A stretch of DNA of 64,000 nucleotides from positions 62,001 through 126,000 of the forward strand of contig JAJFVK010000002.1 of the NCBI GenBank assembly GCA_021371795.1, in the 5' to 3' direction. Origin of the DNA: Planctomycetaceae bacterium. Its GTDB lineage: Bacteria > Planctomycetota > Phycisphaerae > Sedimentisphaerales > UBA12454. A model generated the notes under the pieces. The model saw only the letters and a program-made list of their open reading frames with translations. It did not search any database and was not told the origin of the DNA. This document shows positions 62,854-64,000 of this stretch, in pieces (position 1 is the stretch's first letter; each line of letters begins with the position of its first letter). Position numbers and translations under genes: made by a program.

Positions 62854-64000
62854 TTATAGCGTCCAGTAGAAACCATACCGCAGAAAAACTGCGGGGTCGT
62901 TCTTCGCCTGGCTGTAGAAATTGCCCGGCAGGAACAATTCCGCCTCTAATCTATGCTCGATATTTTTGCACGGTTTATATTTCAGCATAGTCTTCAGAAG
63001 TTGTCCTTTGAAGTTTCCGCTTTTGCTCATACCGTTTGTTCCGCCTGCGGAAGTATTATCATCCGCGAACAGAAGCGCATATCCGCTAAGCAGTCTTGCT
63101 TTCTTTGTAACATCTGTTTCCCAGTCAACATAGAGCCTGTGCAGATTTGCGTTGTCATACGACCTGCCGTCGATAGCATCGAGATTGCCCTGATAGAGCA
63201 CGCTCCATGTATCGACTCTGCCGAAGCATTTATCGAAATTATTATTTCTGTCATCGCCGCCTGAAAGATACTCATAACCCAAAGTCAGCATATTGTTCTT
63301 TTCGTCGTTGAAATTATAAATAAGCTGGTCATTTGTGGCGAATGAGCCGAGGCTGTTTCCGTTTTTGTGGCCGAACTGCGGCGCAAATTCCATACTGTAA
63401 TCCCAGTGGTCGGTCAGCGTGCCGTATTTTCTCAAGCCAAGCGTATGAACTTCACCCTCATAACTGTTGGCTGCGACTTGTTCTGTATATTGTTTATAAA
63501 TGTAATACAGGTCTAATCCGCTTTTCTTGCCGGTCTTTTTGGACCAGTAAGCGATAAAACCTTTTTCATCCTGTTCTGCCAAATCGAAATCTCTGTCGTG
63601 GAACGGATTGAAAATTTTTCCGCTGTCGGCGTGATTATCAATCAATATCAAATCAAGCACCGAATCTTTTCCATCGATGTCATAAGTAAATCTCAACGCG
63701 TCGAAGAACGCCGAGCGTCCGCCATCGCACGGAGTGCCGTCGCAAATCAGCCAGCCGCTGCCGAGGATAATATCTTGTCTGCCTGCGGTGATTGTCAGCG
63801 GCAAATCGAACGCGTTTCGCACAACAAGGTTGAATCGGTCAATCAGGATTTCATTCCTGTCGAATTGCGGGTCCTGCGATTTCGGCTGAATGTAATAGCG
63901 GGGTTCAGTTACAAATCTGATGTTGAAATCCACATCGTCGGTAATTTTTACTTTAGCACCGGCCCTTAATCTGTAGCGAGGGAAAATAAGCTGTTCGTGT
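62854..64000 (-). CDS. Porin-like outer membrane protein (incomplete at the window edge)
   Basis: Open to the right edge; about 381 residues visible, no start codon in the window. The visible part is rich in alternating strands with aromatic girdle residues and ends LRYGFYWTL, a C-terminal aromatic strand typical of beta-barrels. Segments such as RYRLRAGAKVKITDDVDFNI and LTITAGRQDIILGSGWLIC resemble alginate-export or OprP/OprD-like porins. It is the upstream gene of the PstS-like protein and kinase pair, so the cluster may sense and take in one anionic solute. Confidence 0.8.
   Translation of the reverse strand, partial: HEQLIFPRYRLRAGAKVKITDDVDFNIRFVTEPRYYIQPKSQDPQFDRNEILIDRFNLVVRNAFDLPLTITAGRQDIILGSGWLICDGTPCDGGRSAFFDALRFTYDIDGKDSVLDLILIDNHADSGKIFNPFHDRDFDLAEQDEKGFIAYWSKKTGKKSGLDLYYIYKQYTEQVAANSYEGEVHTLGLRKYGTLTDHWDYSMEFAPQFGHKNGNSLGSFATNDQLIYNFNDEKNNMLTLGYEYLSGGDDRNNNFDKCFGRVDTWSVLYQGNLDAIDGRSYDNANLHRLYVDWETDVTKKARLLSGYALLFADDNTSAGGTNGMSKSGNFKGQLLKTMLKYKPCKNIEHRLEAELFLPGNFYSQAKNDPAVFLRYGFYWTL

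Overview
This window looks like a chromosomal segment of a Planctomycetota bacterium, most likely class Phycisphaerae near Sedimentisphaerales. That is an inference from gene content: a fused SecDF with a helical insertion, a DUF6677-type membrane protein, a K+-dependent type membrane pyrophosphatase, a class II ribonucleotide reductase, a topoisomerase VI A subunit, and Gram-negative envelope genes (TolC-like, RND, porin, OmpA-like lipoprotein). Genes are short-spaced, often coupled by TAATG overlaps, and many sit behind recognisable -35/-10 promoters. I saw no tRNA, rRNA, CRISPR array, insertion sequence or prophage.

Layout. 1-5.1 kb: GarR-type dehydrogenase, membrane proteins and a SurA/PpiD-like protein. 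5.1-9.0 kb (minus): rpoN, recR, dnaX. 9.1 kb: a small SRP RNA gene and a ferredoxin. 9.5-11.2 kb (minus): an ECF sigma factor, small membrane protein and signal peptidase operon. 11.3-16.9 kb: methyltransferase, proC, TerB-like protein, a SpoIIE-type phosphatase, YggS and a solitary topoisomerase VI A subunit. 17.1-17.3 kb: a strong promoter followed by a structured RNA candidate with 6S-like topology. 17.3-20.8 kb (minus): YjbQ, a nucleotidyltransferase coupled to an overlooked small ORF, argS and rsfS. 21-25.4 kb: hppA behind spaced repeats, and a Sel1-repeat/trypsin-like protease. 25.5-29.4 kb: argJ and argC separated by a DUF433/DUF5615 toxin-antitoxin pair and a nitrilase. 29.4-31 kb: a CmpB-like membrane protein and rplM-rpsI. 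31.3-35 kb: an orphan LuxR-type HTH protein and NrdJ behind two NrdR boxes.

35.3-36.4 kb holds the most interesting locus: a short structured RNA that also ends as a terminator, directly followed by an AbiF/Abi_2 HEPN protein. AbiF proteins with adjacent RNAs have recently been linked to RNA-antitoxin systems and to the ancestry of Cas13. Beyond it lie a short UvrC without the tandem HhH tail, ribD, ligA, an OmpA-like lipoprotein, an HTH-transmembrane protein, a glycosyltransferase and an Nfu protein. 44.3-46.4 kb is gene-poor, repeat-rich, and carries unidentified small genes. 46.4-52.2 kb is tgt-yajC-secDF plus a LysM protein. 52.3-59.5 kb (minus) is a TetR-controlled tripartite RND efflux operon ending in a 6-phosphogluconolactonase. 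59.6-64 kb (minus) is a porin, phosphate-type binding protein, sensor kinase and response regulator cluster, cut by the window edge.

Between genes there are repeated families of short A/T-rich 'words' (for example GAAGATTGAA, ACACGAATT and CCACAGAG), in one place forming the 3' end of rsfS. All functional names rest on motif reading without database searches.
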